This document shows positions 61,844-64,000 of a DNA stretch of 64,000 nt, in pieces. This DNA comes from Sphingopyxis yananensis (GTDB lineage: Bacteria > Pseudomonadota > Alphaproteobacteria > Sphingomonadales > Sphingomonadaceae), in contig NZ_JAJEWI010000008.1 of assembly GCF_020687785.1 (NCBI RefSeq), positions 310,001 through 374,000 on the forward strand. The letters run 5' to 3'. Numbering within the stretch: the stretch's first letter is position 1; every line of letters starts with the position of its first letter. Made by a program: the position numbers and the translations under genes. The notes below the pieces were generated by a model. That model was not told where the DNA came from and made no database searches. It was given only the letters and a program-made list of their open reading frames with translations.

Positions 61844-64000
61844 TCAGCGGAAGTGCTTGGTGAAGTTCAAGCCATAGGTGCGCGGAGGCGCGGTATAGGC
61901 CAGCGTATAAGCACCATTGTTGCTCGACGCGCTCTTGGTCGTGATGGCCAATGCGTCAAACACATTGTTGACATAGGCGCTCAGGCTCCAATTGCCATCG
62001 TCACCCTGCACGCCAGCGCGCAGGTTGAACAAGGCATAGCTGTCGACCTTGCGGCGGTATTGGTCCGAAGGCGCAAGAGCGGTATAGGACGAACCAACGA
62101 ACGAACCGTCGACACGAACCGTGCCTTCCAACGCATCGCTCAGCGACCAGACATAGTCAGCCGATCCGCTCAGGTTCCACTTGGGAACATGGGCCAGACG
62201 ATCGCCCTTACGGCCCGCGGCCACAACAACCGTGCTCACCTGATCTTCGGTCAACTTTGCATCGGTGTAGCCAAGGTTCGCACCCAGCGACAGGCCCGAA
62301 TAAGGACGCGCCGTCAATTCGACTTCCAAACCACGAACGCGAGCAGCGCCGACGTTGGAAATCAGACCGAACGAGCTGCTGGCACCGGCCGTTCGGCCCG
62401 AAACCTGCATATTGTCCCAATCAATTTGGTAACCGGTGACGTTGAAGTAAACGCCGCGCAGCGGCTGGCTCTTCACGCCCAGCTCATAGTTCCACAGGCT
62501 GTCCGAAGTATAGGCAGCCAAAGCGGCATCCAGACCAACAGCTTGGTTCACGCCGCCCGGACGGAAGCCCTGCGCAGCCTGAGCATAGATCATCAAGTCG
62601 CGGCTGAATTCATAGGACAAGTTGAACTTGTGAACAAAGCCGTCTTCTTGGGTCGACGATTCAACAAAAGGCGATGCCACCGATGCATAGTGCATCTGAC
62701 CTTGGGTCACGATGCCGCCAACGGTTTTGTCATAATCATACCAACGAACGCCATAGGTCGCCGTCAGCTTGTCGAAGAACTTATAGTTCAGTTCAGCGAA
62801 CAATGCCTTTTGCTTCTGACGGTCGTTCACGACGCGATCATAATAGATGTTTTCGGCTTCAAATGGCAGCAATTCGCCCGTCAAAGGATCGCCAGCCAAC
62901 AAGGTCGAGCGCACGGTCGATTTGCGATCTTCCAAGAAGCCGCCAACGGTCCAGCCGAAGGGACCGTTGCCGGTCGAGCTGATGCGGATTTCGTTGGTCC
63001 AGTTCTTCACGCTTTGCGGCTGATACAGGCTAGACGTTTGAATCGCTGTAAATGGCAGCAATTCGCCCGTCAAAGGATCGCCAGCCAACAAGGTCGAGCG
63101 CACGGTCGATTTGCGATCTTCCAAGAAGCCGCCAACGGTCCAGCCGAAGGGACCGTTGCCGGTCGAGCTGATGCGGATTTCGTTGGTCCAGTTCTTCACG
63201 CTTTGCGGCTGATACAGGCTAGACGTTTGAATCGCTGTCGTTTCCGTCAGATAGTCACTGTAACCAATGGGGGTTCCGCAAAGGGCGGGATCCGCACCGG
63301 GATCGAGTTTGTCCAAGCATTTATTATAAGGGTCGGTTACATATTTTTGGTAGCCAGCTGCATCAGCACGACCATCGAAATTGTTCGACACGTCGTTTAC
63401 GACGATACGATCACGATCGAAATAGGTCGAAACAGCGGTAACCGACACGGTGTCGAAATCATAACGCAGCGTACCGCTATAGATACGGTTTTTGTCATAG
63501 TTGCCCGATGCCGAGCGACCATTGGAAACATGCTGCTTGCCCGCTTCCACCAAATTGCCAGCGCCGTCAAAGCGACCGAAGTTCCAGCGCGAGCTGTCGG
63601 TTGCAACTTTGGTGAAATAAGCACCCAGATCCAGCGTCAAACGATCGGTTGGGGTAAAGCGCAGCAGCGCACGGCCGCTATAGCTATAACCATCGTTGAT
63701 GTTCTTGGTGTTATAAACTTCATTGTCGATATAACCAGCAAATTGCTGATAACCGCCAACCACGCGCAGCGCCAACACATCCTTGACGATCGGCAGGTTG
63801 ATCATGCCGTCCGCCGATGCGCCCAGCGAACCACCTTCGACCGCCGAAACGCCCATCGCGACAGCGCCTTCAACGCGGTCGGCCTTGGGCTTTTCATAGA
63901 TGATGCGAACGGTGCCGCCCATCGAACCCGAACCATAAAGCGTGCCTTGCGGACCACGCAGAATTTCCGCGCGCTCTACGTCAAAGATACGAAAATCTGG
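61844..64000 (-). CDS. TonB-dependent receptor, 5' part outside the window
   Basis: 719 codons visible; the frame stays open to the right edge. It begins inside the plug domain (DFRIFDVERAEILRGPQGTL then YGSGSMGGTVR) and ends in the beta-barrel with YGLNFTKHFR, the terminal aromatic of outer-membrane proteins. The C-terminal KSASSNNGAYTLAYTAPPRT is typical of sphingomonad TBDRs. It carries a perfect 189-bp in-frame tandem duplication (63 residues). Probably imports the substrate of the two amidohydrolases. Confidence 0.93.
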   Translation of the reverse strand, partial: PDFRIFDVERAEILRGPQGTLYGSGSMGGTVRIIYEKPKADRVEGAVAMGVSAVEGGSLGASADGMINLPIVKDVLALRVVGGYQQFAGYIDNEVYNTKNINDGYSYSGRALLRFTPTDRLTLDLGAYFTKVATDSSRWNFGRFDGAGNLVEAGKQHVSNGRSASGNYDKNRIYSGTLRYDFDTVSVTAVSTYFDRDRIVVNDVSNNFDGRADAAGYQKYVTDPYNKCLDKLDPGADPALCGTPIGYSDYLTETTAIQTSSLYQPQSVKNWTNEIRISSTGNGPFGWTVGGFLEDRKSTVRSTLLAGDPLTGELLPFTAIQTSSLYQPQSVKNWTNEIRISSTGNGPFGWTVGGFLEDRKSTVRSTLLAGDPLTGELLPFEAENIYYDRVVNDRQKQKALFAELNYKFFDKLTATYGVRWYDYDKTVGGIVTQGQMHYASVASPFVESSTQEDGFVHKFNLSYEFSRDLMIYAQAAQGFRPGGVNQAVGLDAALAAYTSDSLWNYELGVKSQPLRGVYFNVTGYQIDWDNMQVSGRTAGASSSFGLISNVGAARVRGLEVELTARPYSGLSLGANLGYTDAKLTEDQVSTVVVAAGRKGDRLAHVPKWNLSGSADYVWSLSDALEGTVRVDGSFVGSSYTALAPSDQYRRKVDSYALFNLRAGVQGDDGNWSLSAYVNNVFDALAITTKSASSNNGAYTLAYTAPPRTYGLNFTKHFR
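62861..63238. repeat. Perfect 189-bp tandem duplication inside the TonB receptor
   Basis: 62861-63049 is identical to 63050-63238. The unit is 63 codons, so the frame is kept. The duplicated segment encodes TAIQTSSLYQPQSVKNWTNE to LLAGDPLTGELLPF, i.e. barrel strands with an extracellular loop. Confidence 0.95.

Overview
The window is a chromosomal segment of an alphaproteobacterium, most likely order Sphingomonadales. The basis is gene order and protein character: the run nfuA / nitroreductase / tsaB / rimI / mucR / fur / plsC / miaB / phoH / ybeY / corC, a MucR regulator, a CarO-like TonB receptor next to amidohydrolases, and moderate GC. No species can be named from the sequence alone.

Layout. 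(1) 1-12032 is host housekeeping DNA, almost all on the minus strand: DNA repair (rarA), envelope (a GT4 glycosyltransferase, PlsC), tRNA and rRNA maturation (miaB, ybeY, phoH, tsaB), iron control (fur), global control (mucR) and Fe-S assembly (nfuA). It ends in a tRNA-Thr(UGU). (2) 12033-49766 is a complete-looking P2-type (contractile-tail) prophage. It is inserted in the tRNA-Thr anticodon arm and bounded by a perfect 42-bp direct repeat. (3) 49767-64000 is host DNA again: an EthD-domain protein, an SDR, a truncated globin with a DUF1971 partner, surface-polysaccharide genes (one frameshifted), a Lrp regulator, two paralogous secreted amidohydrolases and a 5'-truncated TonB-dependent receptor.

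The prophage. An early leftward operon (cro, CII-like, Ogr-like zinc finger, three small genes, int) faces a rightward CI-like repressor across a regularly spaced operator array. The repressor is followed by a DUF5677-like cargo gene. A leftward, translationally coupled three-gene operon follows: a cytosine-C5 methyltransferase, a 991-aa protein carrying two GHKL ATPase modules, and a receiver-domain protein. It looks like an uncharacterised conflict/defence system. Then come the tail operons (J I H chaperone; V W FI FII E/E' T U D), the lysis cassette (holin-like, small membrane protein, M15 endolysin, Rz/Rz1), a small cargo cluster, the head operon (O N M L X R S), terminase P and portal Q, an adenine methyltransferase, a cold-shock/IF-1/DUF6481 cassette and a winged-helix Rep-like gene. 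I see no homologue of the P2 replication protein A.

How it works together. Three copies of a dyad, TTGTGG-N9-CCACAA, lie at the late promoters. Their centres are exactly 56 nt from the start codons of V, J, the holin-like gene and terminase P. The phage encodes an Ogr-type C-X2-C-X22-C-X4-C zinc finger that could read them. P2 Ogr sites sit near -55, so the geometry predicts that these late mRNAs begin at the ATG itself, i.e. that they are leaderless. The two strongest leads are this regulon and the methyltransferase / double-GHKL / receiver operon.
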